A stretch of DNA of 64,000 bases from an uncultured Sulfitobacter sp. (GTDB lineage: Bacteria; Pseudomonadota; Alphaproteobacteria; Rhodobacterales; Rhodobacteraceae), in NCBI RefSeq assembly GCF_947502895.1, contig NZ_CANNBM010000001.1:682001-746000 (forward strand), in the 5' to 3' direction. Shown piece by piece: positions 23,775 through 31,701 of the stretch. The translations under genes were made by a program, and so were the position numbers. Every line of letters starts with the position of its first letter. The first letter of the stretch is position 1. The notes below the pieces were generated by a model. The model had not been told where the DNA came from. It searched no databases and saw only the letters and a program-made list of their open reading frames with translations.

Positions 23775-24815
23775 ATGACCAAACACTCAGGCTCTTTCCA
23801 GCAATCCAACGAAAACCGCCCCGCACGCGAATGGGTCAAGGTCCTCGCCAACTACCGAGAACCCCACACCGGGCGGAGCTTTTACGAGCTGGGAATTACA
23901 TTGGGACCGTTTGTTGCGCTTTGGGCGCTGGCGTGGTGGTCCCTGTCGATCAGCGCCTGGCTGACACTGGCAATCTCGGTCTGCAACGCGGCGTTTTTGC
24001 TGCGGCTGTTTTGTATACAGCATGACTGTGGGCACGCCTCCTTCTTCAAACACCGCGGTCTCAGCGATTGGACAGGCCGCGTCATTGGCGTGCTGACGCT
24101 GACACCCTATGACGTCTGGCGGCGCAGTCACGCAATCCACCACAGCTCCGCAGGGCATCTGGGACGGCGCGGCATCGGCGACATCAACACACTGACAATT
24201 GCCGAGTACCGCGCGTTGAGCCGTGTGGGCCGTATCCAGTATCGTATGTACCGCCATCCAATCGTTCTGTTCGGTCTGGCACCCGGCTTCATCTTCTTTC
24301 TGCAAAACCGCCTGCCCTTGGGTCTGATGGAAAAAGCGCGCTATTGGGTAAGTGCGATGTGCACAAATGCAGCAATTATCGCGGCATTGGCCGTCATCTG
24401 GTTCTTTGGCGGTTTGATGCCGATCCTTCTGATCTTTGTGCCAACCACCCTCCTTGCCGCGACCGCGGGTGTCTGGCTGTTCTACGTACAGCACCAATTC
24501 GAACACACCGTTTGGGAGGAAGAGCAGGAATGGGATCTGCATGATGCGGCTCTTCAAGGCAGCTCGCACTATGTCCTCCCCTCCCCGCTGCAGTGGCTGA
24601 GCGCGAATATCGGGATTCACCACATTCACCACCTCTATAGCCGCATCCCGTTCTACCGCTTGCCCGAAGTGCTGCGCGACCATGAAGGGCTGGCAGATGT
24701 GAACCGCATGACCATCCGTGAAAGCATAGCCAACGCGCGATTGCATCTGTGGGACGAGGACGGCAAGCGCCTGCTATCTTTCGCGGAAGCGCGGCGGGTG
24801 AACGTCCCCGCCTGA
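23775..24815 (+). CDS. Membrane fatty acid desaturase family protein
   Basis: 346 aa with four hydrophobic segments and the di-iron histidine boxes of membrane desaturases: HDCGH (83-87), SHAIHH (118-123), QHQFEH in the WLFYVQHQFEHTVW segment, and IHHIHH near residue 280. Such enzymes use O2 and ferredoxin/NADPH to desaturate fatty acyl chains or hydroxylate lipids; the exact acyl substrate is not evident. It is divergent from rpsJ and isolated between rpsJ and tuf1, not part of a lipid cluster. The ATG has only a moderate site (AGCAGG). Confidence 0.9.
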   Translation: MTKHSGSFQQSNENRPAREWVKVLANYREPHTGRSFYELGITLGPFVALWALAWWSLSISAWLTLAISVCNAAFLLRLFCIQHDCGHASFFKHRGLSDWTGRVIGVLTLTPYDVWRRSHAIHHSSAGHLGRRGIGDINTLTIAEYRALSRVGRIQYRMYRHPIVLFGLAPGFIFFLQNRLPLGLMEKARYWVSAMCTNAAIIAALAVIWFFGGLMPILLIFVPTTLLAATAGVWLFYVQHQFEHTVWEEEQEWDLHDAALQGSSHYVLPSPLQWLSANIGIHHIHHLYSRIPFYRLPEVLRDHEGLADVNRMTIRESIANARLHLWDEDGKRLLSFAEARRVNVPA

Positions 24816-25586
24816 AAAGACAAGCGAAAGATACCGCTTGGGGCGAACCTTTCGGCCAACGACACCGTGCGGTTCTAGGCTTGCTGTATTCGGTGTTAAT
24901 GGCTCTTCTTGAGACAAAGAAGGGATCAGTACCCATCGGTCAGCACATCGCGACCAGCAGTCAGCCTGTGCTGATATACCCTGCCTAAACAGTGCCGTCA
25001 TTTAGGGTGATCTGATCCGGCACAGGTAAAACAGTGCTTCACACACCGGCTGCAAACCTGAGCCACCAATGATCCAGCTCCAGCCAGAGTAGTCTTTGAG
25101 CCGGACTCACTGCGCTTTTTGGCTATAGTTAAAGCCGTTATCTGTATCCCAGCGCAGCAGTCAGGCTGTGCACATCACACCGCTCACCCACCCCGCCGCA
25201 ACGGAGGGTCGGGTATAACGACTAGACTCGCCACGCCCTCGGCCAAGTGCGGCTCCGTCAATCCGAGTTAGGTAAGTAACGTCTGTAGTACGAAACCTGA
25301 TCGCATCCGAAACATGCCGTGCTCCCAGAACCATAGGATGACTACACCAGCCTATCGGCTAAGGTGAGTAGATAGGCCCTTTTTCAAAGATCGCGCACAG
25401 ACATTGCATATTTTCGCGATCTTCAACGCCCAGTCCAGACGAACGCGCAACTACAATTTATGAAGGTGCCTGAGAATAAGAGCGGCCCATTCCAGGGAGT
25501 TTCTGATCGGGTCGTCACTGGTACGCTACGCCCCCACCCCCGATGGTAATGGCATTTACGGGTGAACCAGTCGATGAGATCGGCTG
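24816..25586. other. Unassigned, structured 770-bp region
   Basis: No gene-like frame is present on either strand. Visible structure: an 8-bp stem TCAGCACA/TGTGCTGA at 24940-24974; a near-exact 17-base direct repeat (CAGCAGTCAGCCTGTGC) at 24955-24971 and 25155-25171, exactly 200 bp apart; nested stems at about 25109-25160 (CTGCGC/GCGCAG around GGCT/AGCC); and a plus-strand terminator at 25350-25384. It could be a non-coding RNA gene on the plus strand or a decayed gene. Conserved motifs of tmRNA, RNase P RNA and SRP RNA were looked for and not found. Confidence 0.45.
25350..25384 (+). terminator. Plus-strand terminator in the unassigned region
   Basis: Stem GCCTATC/GATAGGC followed by CCTTTTT on the plus strand, 535 bp after the desaturase stop. 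It suggests a plus-strand transcript through this stretch, either a long desaturase 3' end or a separate RNA. Confidence 0.55.
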
Positions 25587-25600
25587 CCTCCAAACGAAAC

Positions 25601-25628
25601 AAAGGCCCCTCCTTTCGGAGAGGCCTTT
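25601..25628 (-). terminator. Terminator of tuf1
   Basis: Arms AAAGGCC and GGCCTTT with inner CTCC/GGAG pairs, followed by TTTG on the minus strand, 37 bp past the tuf1 stop. The identical hairpin follows tuf2. Confidence 0.8.
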
Positions 25629-25664
25629 GCTTTGCTGTCGCACAGAGACCTGCGCGAAGCGAAG

Positions 25665-26840
25665 TTACTCGGTGATTTTCGACACAACGCCCGCGCCGAC
25701 GGTGCGGCCACCTTCGCGGATCGCGAAGCGCAGGCCCTGCTCCATCGCGATCGGTGCGATCAGCTCAACGTCGAACTTCAGGTTGTCACCCGGCATAACC
25801 ATTTCCGTGCCCTCGGGCAGCTGAACAGTACCGGTGACGTCCGTGGTGCGGAAGTAGAACTGTGGACGGTAGTTCGCGAAGAATGGCGTGTGACGGCCAC
25901 CCTCTTCCTTGGTCAGGATATACGCCTCGGCCTCGAACTTGGTGTGCGGGTTCACGGACTTGGGCGCGCAAAGCACCTGGCCACGCTCAACACCCTCACG
26001 GTCGATACCGCGCAGCAATGCGCCGATGTTATCGCCTGCCTCACCACGGTCCAGCAGCTTGCGGAACATTTCAACGCCTGTGCAGGTCGTTGTTTTCGTG
26101 TCGCGGATACCCACGATCTCGATGCTGTCGCCCACGTTGATCACGCCACGCTCAACACGGCCAGTCACAACTGTACCACGACCGGAAATCGAGAATACGT
26201 CCTCGACCGGCATCAGGAACGGCTGGTCCACGGCGCGCGCTGGCGTCGGGATGTATTCGTCCACAGCGGCCATCAGTTTCTTGATGGATTCTTCGCCGAT
26301 CGCCTCATCGCGACCTTCCATGGCTGCCAGAGCGGAGCCGGGGATCACAGGAATGTCGTCGCCAGGATACTCATACGAGGACAACAGCTCACGGATTTCC
26401 ATTTCAACCAGTTCGAGCAGCTCGTCATCGTCGACCTGATCAACTTTGTTCATGTAAACAACCATATACGGGATGCCAACCTGACGGCCGAGCAGGATGT
26501 GCTCACGCGTCTGGGGCATTGGGCCGTCTGCTGCGTTCACAACCAGGATCGCGCCGTCCATCTGCGCTGCACCGGTGATCATGTTCTTGACGTAGTCCGC
26601 GTGGCCCGGGCAATCAACGTGCGCGTAGTGGCGCGCTTCGGTTTCATACTCAACGTGCGCTGTCGAGATCGTGATACCGCGTGCTTTTTCTTCGGGCGCG
26701 CCGTCAATCTGGTCATACGCTTTGAAATCGCCAAAATACTTGGTGATCGCAGCTGTCAGCGTCGTCTTACCGTGGTCAACGTGGCCAATCGTGCCAATGT
26801 TGACGTGCGGTTTGTTACGTTCAAACTTTTCCTTTGCCAT
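25665..26840 (-). CDS. tuf: Elongation factor Tu, copy 1
   Basis: EF-Tu (391 aa), the GTPase that brings aminoacyl-tRNA to the ribosome. G1 GHVDHGKT (19-26), switch I RGITISTAHVEYE, G3 DCPGH, G4 NKVD and the beta-barrel domains 2 and 3 are intact. It ends the str group (rpsL-rpsG-fusA-lipoprotein-tuf1), 45 bp after the lipoprotein gene, with AAGGAG before the ATG. The protein is identical to copy 2 at 53.3 kb. Confidence 0.98.
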   Translation of the reverse strand: MAKEKFERNKPHVNIGTIGHVDHGKTTLTAAITKYFGDFKAYDQIDGAPEEKARGITISTAHVEYETEARHYAHVDCPGHADYVKNMITGAAQMDGAILVVNAADGPMPQTREHILLGRQVGIPYMVVYMNKVDQVDDDELLELVEMEIRELLSSYEYPGDDIPVIPGSALAAMEGRDEAIGEESIKKLMAAVDEYIPTPARAVDQPFLMPVEDVFSISGRGTVVTGRVERGVINVGDSIEIVGIRDTKTTTCTGVEMFRKLLDRGEAGDNIGALLRGIDREGVERGQVLCAPKSVNPHTKFEAEAYILTKEEGGRHTPFFANYRPQFYFRTTDVTGTVQLPEGTEMVMPGDNLKFDVELIAPIAMEQGLRFAIREGGRTVGAGVVSKITE

Positions 26841-26885
26841 GGTAATGGCTCCTTCTTTGAGTTTTCGCCGGAATGGTTCCGACGG

Positions 26886-27395
26886 TTAATTTCCGTACAC
26901 TGCGATGCGCGCCCGACGGGCAAGATCGTCTGTAATGATCGTCAACTCTTCCGCCGGCGATTTGATCGAAGCAGCGCCCAAGACCGTTGGACGAGTTTCT
27001 GTTATTCCGAACACGGTAAACGGCTCTCTTATCGCCTCCCCCGTGGACACATCGACCAGAGTGATCTTTGTGTTGATGGAACTCCGGTTTCCTCCAAGAA
27101 GGACGCCGGCAACAGCATTTGCAATATAGAATTGCACCACCTCGACTTCTGCCCTGACCGCACGTGAACCGCTTTGGTTCCCTGACTGCAAAGCAGCCGC
27201 GACTTTGGCGCGGGCTGCTTCAACAATCTGTTCCTTCGGCAACGCTGTTTCTGCACGCGTTACTGACGTGGTCGCGGTCACTTCTGTAATCCGGATACCC
27301 GACGCAAGAGATGCGTCGAGCAGTTGCCCCGGCTCACCACAGGCAGCCAGTGTAAACACGGCCCCTGTGGCAAGAAAATTACGGCGACTTAGCAT
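26886..27395 (-). CDS. Tat-type lipoprotein coupled to fusA
   Basis: 169 aa. The N-terminus MLSRRNFLATGAVFTLAACG combines a twin-arginine signal (SRRNFL) with a lipobox ending at Cys19, predicting a folded or Tat-exported lipoprotein. The mature part has no recognised domain; it is beta-rich with VVQFYIANAVAGVLLGGN and KITLVDVSTGEAIREPFTVFG, somewhat like envelope lipoproteins of unknown role. The ATG shares one base with the fusA TAA (TAATG) and the gene is 45 bp before tuf1, so it is cotranscribed with, and translationally coupled to, elongation factors G and Tu. Function unknown. Confidence 0.82.
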   Translation of the reverse strand: MLSRRNFLATGAVFTLAACGEPGQLLDASLASGIRITEVTATTSVTRAETALPKEQIVEAARAKVAAALQSGNQSGSRAVRAEVEVVQFYIANAVAGVLLGGNRSSINTKITLVDVSTGEAIREPFTVFGITETRPTVLGAASIKSPAEELTIITDDLARRARIAVYGN

Positions 27396-29515
27396 TAGGC
27401 AAACTTTGCCTGAATCTCGTCAGAGATGTTCTGCGGCACGCCCTCGTAGTGGTCGAACTGCATGGAGAAGTTTGCACGACCCGAAGACATGGAACGCAAC
27501 GTGTTGATGTATCCGAACATGTTGGCAAGCGGTACGAATGCGTCAATGGCAATCGCGTTACCGCGGGTGTCCTGACCCTGTACCTGACCACGACGCGATG
27601 TCAGATCGCCGATGATACCACCTGTATATTCTTCAGGTGTAATCACTTCGACTTTCATAATCGGCTCGAGCATTTTGGCACCCGCTTTGCGCATGCCTTC
27701 ACGCATGCCCATACGAGCAGCGATCTCGAACGCGAGAACGGAGGAGTCAACATCGTGGAACTTACCGTCGATCAAAGCAACTTTGAAGTCGATGACGGGG
27801 AAGCCCGCCAACGGACCGGAGTCCATGACCGAGTTGATACCCTTTTCAACGCCAGGGATGTATTCTTTCGGAACAGCACCACCAACGATGCGGCTCTCGA
27901 AGGAGTAACCTTCGCCTGGCTCGGTTGGCATCAGGATCATCTTCACTTCGGCAAACTGACCGGAACCACCGGACTGTTTCTTGTGAGTGTAGGTGATCTC
28001 TGCTTCGCGCGAGATGGTCTCGCGGTAAGCAACCTGAGGCGCGCCGATGTTTGCTTCGACTTTGAATTCACGCTTGAGACGGTCCACAAGGATATCGAGG
28101 TGAAGTTCGCCCATACCCTTCATGATCGTCTGACCGGATTCAATATCGGTCTCAACGGTGAAGGATGGATCCTCGGCAGCCAGACGGGCCAGACCGGTGG
28201 ACATCTTTTCTTGGTCGGCCTTGGTCTTAGGCTCTACCGCGATCTCGATTACCGGTGTCGGGAAGGTCATCGTTTCCAGAACCACAGGATCGTTGACGGC
28301 GCAAAGCGTGTCACCTGTTGTGGTGTCTTTCAGACCTGCAAGCGCAATGATGTCACCCGCAAATGCTTCGGTGATTTCTTCACGGTCGATGGCGTGCATC
28401 ATCATCATACGGCCAACGCGCTCTTTCTTGCCCTTGGTCGAGTTCAAGAGCGTGTCGCCCTTGTTGAGCGTACCGGAGTAGATGCGTGTGAACGTAAGCG
28501 AGCCCACGAAGGGGTCGTTCATGATTTTGAAAGCAAGGCCGGAGAACGCCATGGCATCATCCGCACGGCGCGGAATGTCACGTACTTCGTCTTCGTCACC
28601 GGGTTTGAAGCCCATGTAATCCACAACGTCCATCGGGGACGGAAGATAGTCGATCACAGCGTTGAGCAGAGGCTGAACGCCTTTGTTCTTGAACGCCGAG
28701 CCGCAAAGCACGGGGATGAATTTGATCGCAAGTGTACCCTTACGGATCAGCTTGCGAAGTGTATCGACGTCAGGCTCGGCGCCGTCCATCAAATAGTTTT
28801 CCATTGCGTCATCGTCCATCTCGACCGCATTTTCGATCAGATGTGCGCGCCACTTGTCAGCTGTCTCTTTCAGGCTGTCGCGAATTGGCTTTTTGACCCA
28901 GGTCGCGCCCAGATCTTCACCTTCCCAAACCCATTCTTCCATGGTGACAAGGTCAACCATGCCTTCCAGCTCGGTCTCGGAACCGATTGGAATTTGAATA
29001 GGAGCAGGCACAGCGCCTGTACGGCTGGCGATCATGTCGACGCAGTTGTAGAAGTCGGCGCCGATCTTATCCATTTTGTTAACGAACACGATGCGCGGGA
29101 CTTTGTAACGGTCGGCCTGACGCCATACTGTTTCTGTCTGCGGCTCAACACCGGCGTTGGCGTCGAGAACGGTTACCGCACCATCGAGAACGGCCAATGA
29201 ACGCTCGACTTCGATTGTGAAGTCAACGTGGCCTGGAGTGTCGATGATGTTCATACGGTGCTTGGCAGAGTCGGCCTCAAGGCCGTTTTCTGTGCGCTCC
29301 CAGAATGTTGTCGTCGCAGCGGAAGTAATTGTAATACCCCGTTCCTGCTCCTGCTCCATCCAGTCCATGGTCGCAGCGCCATCATGCACTTCGCCAATGT
29401 TATGCTCTTTGCCAGTGTAGTACAGAATGCGTTCGGAACATGTGGTTTTACCCGCATCGATGTGCGCGATGATACCAAAGTTGCGGTACAGTTCGAGGGG
29501 ATAGTCGCGTGCCAT
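27395..29515 (-). CDS. fusA: Elongation factor G
   Basis: EF-G (706 aa) catalyses ribosomal translocation and, with RRF, recycling. G domain motifs AHIDAGKTTCSERIL (residues 17-31), RGITITSAATTTFW, DTPGHVDFT and NKMDK are all present; domains II-V follow in normal order, with domain IV SGGSGQFAEVKMILMPTEPGEGYSFE. It belongs to the str operon. A 90-bp gap with two tandem hairpins separates it from rpsG. Confidence 0.98.
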   Translation of the reverse strand: MARDYPLELYRNFGIIAHIDAGKTTCSERILYYTGKEHNIGEVHDGAATMDWMEQEQERGITITSAATTTFWERTENGLEADSAKHRMNIIDTPGHVDFTIEVERSLAVLDGAVTVLDANAGVEPQTETVWRQADRYKVPRIVFVNKMDKIGADFYNCVDMIASRTGAVPAPIQIPIGSETELEGMVDLVTMEEWVWEGEDLGATWVKKPIRDSLKETADKWRAHLIENAVEMDDDAMENYLMDGAEPDVDTLRKLIRKGTLAIKFIPVLCGSAFKNKGVQPLLNAVIDYLPSPMDVVDYMGFKPGDEDEVRDIPRRADDAMAFSGLAFKIMNDPFVGSLTFTRIYSGTLNKGDTLLNSTKGKKERVGRMMMMHAIDREEITEAFAGDIIALAGLKDTTTGDTLCAVNDPVVLETMTFPTPVIEIAVEPKTKADQEKMSTGLARLAAEDPSFTVETDIESGQTIMKGMGELHLDILVDRLKREFKVEANIGAPQVAYRETISREAEITYTHKKQSGGSGQFAEVKMILMPTEPGEGYSFESRIVGGAVPKEYIPGVEKGINSVMDSGPLAGFPVIDFKVALIDGKFHDVDSSVLAFEIAARMGMREGMRKAGAKMLEPIMKVEVITPEEYTGGIIGDLTSRRGQVQGQDTRGNAIAIDAFVPLANMFGYINTLRSMSSGRANFSMQFDHYEGVPQNISDEIQAKFA

Positions 29516-29544
29516 TTGAAAGCTTCCTCAGGAGTGTGCTTTGA

Positions 29545-29593
29545 AAAAGGGAAAACCCTTTTGGAAAGTTGGGGCCACGCGTATCGCGGCCCC
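29545..29593 (-). terminator. Tandem hairpins between rpsG and fusA
   Basis: Transcribed on the minus strand, first GGGGCCGCG/CGCGTGGCCCC, then AAAAGGG-TTTT-CCCTTTTT, whose second arm ends in a T-run. Both fit in the 90-bp gap. They could attenuate fusA-tuf relative to rpsL-rpsG or protect mRNA ends after processing. Confidence 0.55.
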
Positions 29594-29605
29594 GATCTTA
29601 AAATC

Positions 29606-30076
29606 TTACCAGCGGTAGTGGCTGAATGCTTTGTTCGCATCGGCCATCTTGTGCGTATCTTCACGCTTTTTCACGGCTGTACCACGGGACTGGACAGCGT
29701 CCATCAACTCGCCTGCGAGGCGCTCTTCCATGGTGTTTTCGTTGCGGGCGCGGGCCGCTTTGATCAACCAACGAATGGCCAATGCAACGCGGCGCTCAGG
29801 GCGCACTTCGACGGGCACCTGATAGGTGGCACCACCAACGCGGCGTGAGCGCACTTCGACGCTTGGCTGGATGTTCTCAAGCGCTTCGTGGAACACTTCC
29901 ACAGGCGCGCGCTTGATTTTGGCTTCAACGCGGTCGAATGCGTTGTAAACAATCCGCTCGGCAACAGCTTTTTTGCCATCGATCATCAGGTTGTTCATGA
30001 ATTTCGTCAGAACCAGATCACCGTATTTGGCGTCTGGCAGTACTTCGCGTTTTTCAGCGGCGTGGCGGCGTGACAT
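29606..30076 (-). CDS. rpsG: 30S ribosomal protein S7
   Basis: S7 (156 aa) nucleates assembly of the small subunit head and in E. coli represses the str operon. MSRRHAAEKREVLPDAKYGDLVLTKFMNNLMIDGKK is the family N-terminus; the frame is open 11 codons upstream but the ATG at 30074-30076 is right. The beta-hairpin VEVRSRRVGGATYQVPVEVRPERR is intact. 93 bp containing repeat copy E separate it from rpsL. Confidence 0.97.
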   Translation of the reverse strand: MSRRHAAEKREVLPDAKYGDLVLTKFMNNLMIDGKKAVAERIVYNAFDRVEAKIKRAPVEVFHEALENIQPSVEVRSRRVGGATYQVPVEVRPERRVALAIRWLIKAARARNENTMEERLAGELMDAVQSRGTAVKKREDTHKMADANKAFSHYRW

Positions 30077-30100
30077 GGATGTGTCTTCCTCTTGGCGGGT

Positions 30101-30160
30101 GGTGCGCAATAAATGCGCACCCTACGGATGGAAATGTAGGGTGCGCATTCACTGCGCACC
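30101..30160. repeat. Palindromic intergenic repeat, copy E
   Basis: Left arm GGTGCGCAATAAATGCGCACCCTAC, right arm GTAGGGTGCGCATTCACTGCGCACC, with a GGATGGAAAT spacer. It occupies most of the rpsL-rpsG gap, a position where S7 binds its mRNA in enterobacteria. Confidence 0.88.
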
Positions 30161-30169
30161 GGGGAACAA

Positions 30170-30541
30170 TTACTTCGGACGCTTGGCACCATATTTGGAG
30201 CGGCGCTGCTTACGATCTTTGACGCCTTGCGTATCGAGAACACCACGCAGGATGTGGTAGCGCACACCGGGAAGGTCTTTTACACGACCGCCGCGGATCA
30301 GAACCACGGAGTGCTCCTGAAGGTTGTGGCTTTCACCCGGAATGTAGGAGATGACTTCGAAACCGTTCGTCAGGCGAACCTTGGCCACTTTGCGCATCGC
30401 AGAGTTAGGCTTTTTCGGAGTGGTTGTATAAACGCGTGTGCAGACGCCGCGCTTTTGCGGGCATTCCTGCAGGTGCATGGATTTGGAGTATTTGCGTTTT
30501 GGCTGGCGCGGTTTGCGGATCAGCTGCTGAATCGTTGGCAT
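30170..30541 (-). CDS. rpsL: 30S ribosomal protein S12
   Basis: S12 (123 aa) lies at the decoding centre. The loop TTTPKKPNSAMRKVAKVRLTNG has the wild-type Lys pair (streptomycin-sensitive form) and the second hot spot GGRVKDLPGVRYH is also wild type. First gene of the str unit, with a strong candidate promoter about 250 bp upstream, which implies a long leader. Confidence 0.98.
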   Translation of the reverse strand: MPTIQQLIRKPRQPKRKYSKSMHLQECPQKRGVCTRVYTTTPKKPNSAMRKVAKVRLTNGFEVISYIPGESHNLQEHSVVLIRGGRVKDLPGVRYHILRGVLDTQGVKDRKQRRSKYGAKRPK

Positions 30542-30792
30542 TCCGGTTTTATCCCCGTGTTGCTGTCTGAGGTGCAGGCACGCATGGCCCCTGCGGTGAA
30601 TCGTATGCTGCGTTCGTCAGGCAGCGTGTCTGGGGCAGATGGTCCAAAGCAATATGGCCGCTACGCTTCCGTACCGAGGTAAGCGAGGCGGCTATGCTAA
30701 CAGAGGATCGGGCCTATAAAGACGGCCTGGATCTTGACCACATGCGGTATGATATAAGCAACAAGGGCGACCCCCCGATGCGAGATACGCTG

Positions 30793-30821
30793 CCTATACG
30801 CAGAGTCGCCAAGGGTGTCAA
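30793..30821 (-). promoter_or_regulatory. Candidate promoter of rpsL unit
   Basis: On the minus strand a consensus TTGACA and TATAGG are separated by 17 bp. This would give a leader of about 245 nt before rpsL. It lies in the 347-bp gap between rpsL and the divergent glycosyltransferase genes; the gap holds no other gene. Confidence 0.6.
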
Positions 30822-30888
30822 CAGCGCCGCCCCCTTGCCAAATCATCACGCCCTCCCGCATAGTTGCGAAAAACATGCGAGGATCGCA

Positions 30889-31701
30889 GTGACACTTCAG
30901 GTGATTGGCCTTTGCCGGTTCTCATACCCTGCCATCGGCGGGTTTCAGGTGGACCATGACACAATCGAGGAACGCATTGCATATCTATATGACGACACGC
31001 GACTGGACGAACGTTTCAGGTTGTTTGAAGCTGTCGCCTTGCCCTCTCTGCGCGCACAGACTGACCCTGATTTTGAACTGATCATCGTTGTGGGCGACCA
31101 GCTGCCTCCGCATCATCTGACCCGGTTGCATGCGCTGATTGCCGATATCCCGCAGGCACGCATTCACGCAGAGCCCCCCCGCCCACAGCGCGAAGTAATG
31201 AAGCAGATCCTGAATGCAGCGCGGCGGGACTTCAGCAAGCCCTGCCTGCAGTTCCGGTTTGATGATGACGATGCGGTGGCTCTCGATTTTGTGGAACGGT
31301 TGCGCAAGGCGGCTGATGATTGCGCGGGGCTGACCGCCCAGCACAAGGCCGTCGCGTTCGACTGGAACAAGGGCTATATCGCGGAATACGGCCGCAACGG
31401 TATTGCCGCGATTGATATTTTTCGCCCCTTTGATGTGGCAGCCCTTGGTATGTGGGTGCGCGGGGATTGTTATCTGACCATCATGAATTTCGCCCACAAC
31501 AAGATCAATCGCTTCATGCCCGCTGTCAGCTTTGACGAGCCCAAGATGTTCGTGCGCGGGCATAATGCGTCAAACGACAGCCGTCAAAAACCGGTGAAGC
31601 CCGTTAAGGTCATACCGCTCGATTTTGAGCGTGCCGAGGAGTTTCGCACGCGGTTCGGCATCGACATCGACCATGTAGTACAGGTGTTCAAGGACGTATG
31701 A
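30889..31701 (+). CDS. Putative rhamnosyltransferase-type glycosyltransferase, first of tandem pair
   Basis: About 270 aa from the GTG at 30889, which has GAGGATC seven bases upstream; the frame is open further 5' but that part lacks similarity to the paralogue next door. The protein has the GT-A pattern: LIIVVGDQLP, HLTRLHALIADIP, then QFRFDDDDAVALDFVERL (acidic metal/sugar-nucleotide motif), and GHNASNDSR near the C-terminus. It fits the Pfam family named putative rhamnosyl transferase. It overlaps the next gene by 4 bases. Probably a cytoplasmic enzyme decorating surface glycan; donor and acceptor unknown. Confidence 0.75.
   Translation: MTLQVIGLCRFSYPAIGGFQVDHDTIEERIAYLYDDTRLDERFRLFEAVALPSLRAQTDPDFELIIVVGDQLPPHHLTRLHALIADIPQARIHAEPPRPQREVMKQILNAARRDFSKPCLQFRFDDDDAVALDFVERLRKAADDCAGLTAQHKAVAFDWNKGYIAEYGRNGIAAIDIFRPFDVAALGMWVRGDCYLTIMNFAHNKINRFMPAVSFDEPKMFVRGHNASNDSRQKPVKPVKVIPLDFERAEEFRTRFGIDIDHVVQVFKDV

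Larger units (their letters stand above)
25587..26843. repeat. Duplicated tuf block, copy 1
   Basis: This block matches 53202-54458 at a constant offset of 27,615 bases, from 78 bp past the tuf stop (including the terminator) to three bases before the ATG. Outside both edges similarity stops at once. This fits ongoing gene conversion between the two tuf genes. Confidence 0.9.

Noticed and set aside
24860..24885. A possible tmRNA tag segment (GCCAACGAC..CGTGCGG) in the unassigned region
   Set aside because: Resembles the start of an alphaproteobacterial tag only briefly; the frame hits TAG after six codons, and no tRNA-like GGTTCGA T-loop or CCA end is found near it.
25632..27167. Plus-strand frames of 511 and 487 codons opposite tuf1 and tuf2
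   Set aside because: They are identical in both places because the tuf genes are, lack ribosome binding sites and any domain, and run opposite conserved EF-Tu.
27449..29200. A 583-codon plus-strand frame opposite fusA
   Set aside because: Shadow of the fusA reading frame; no start signal and no recognisable domain.
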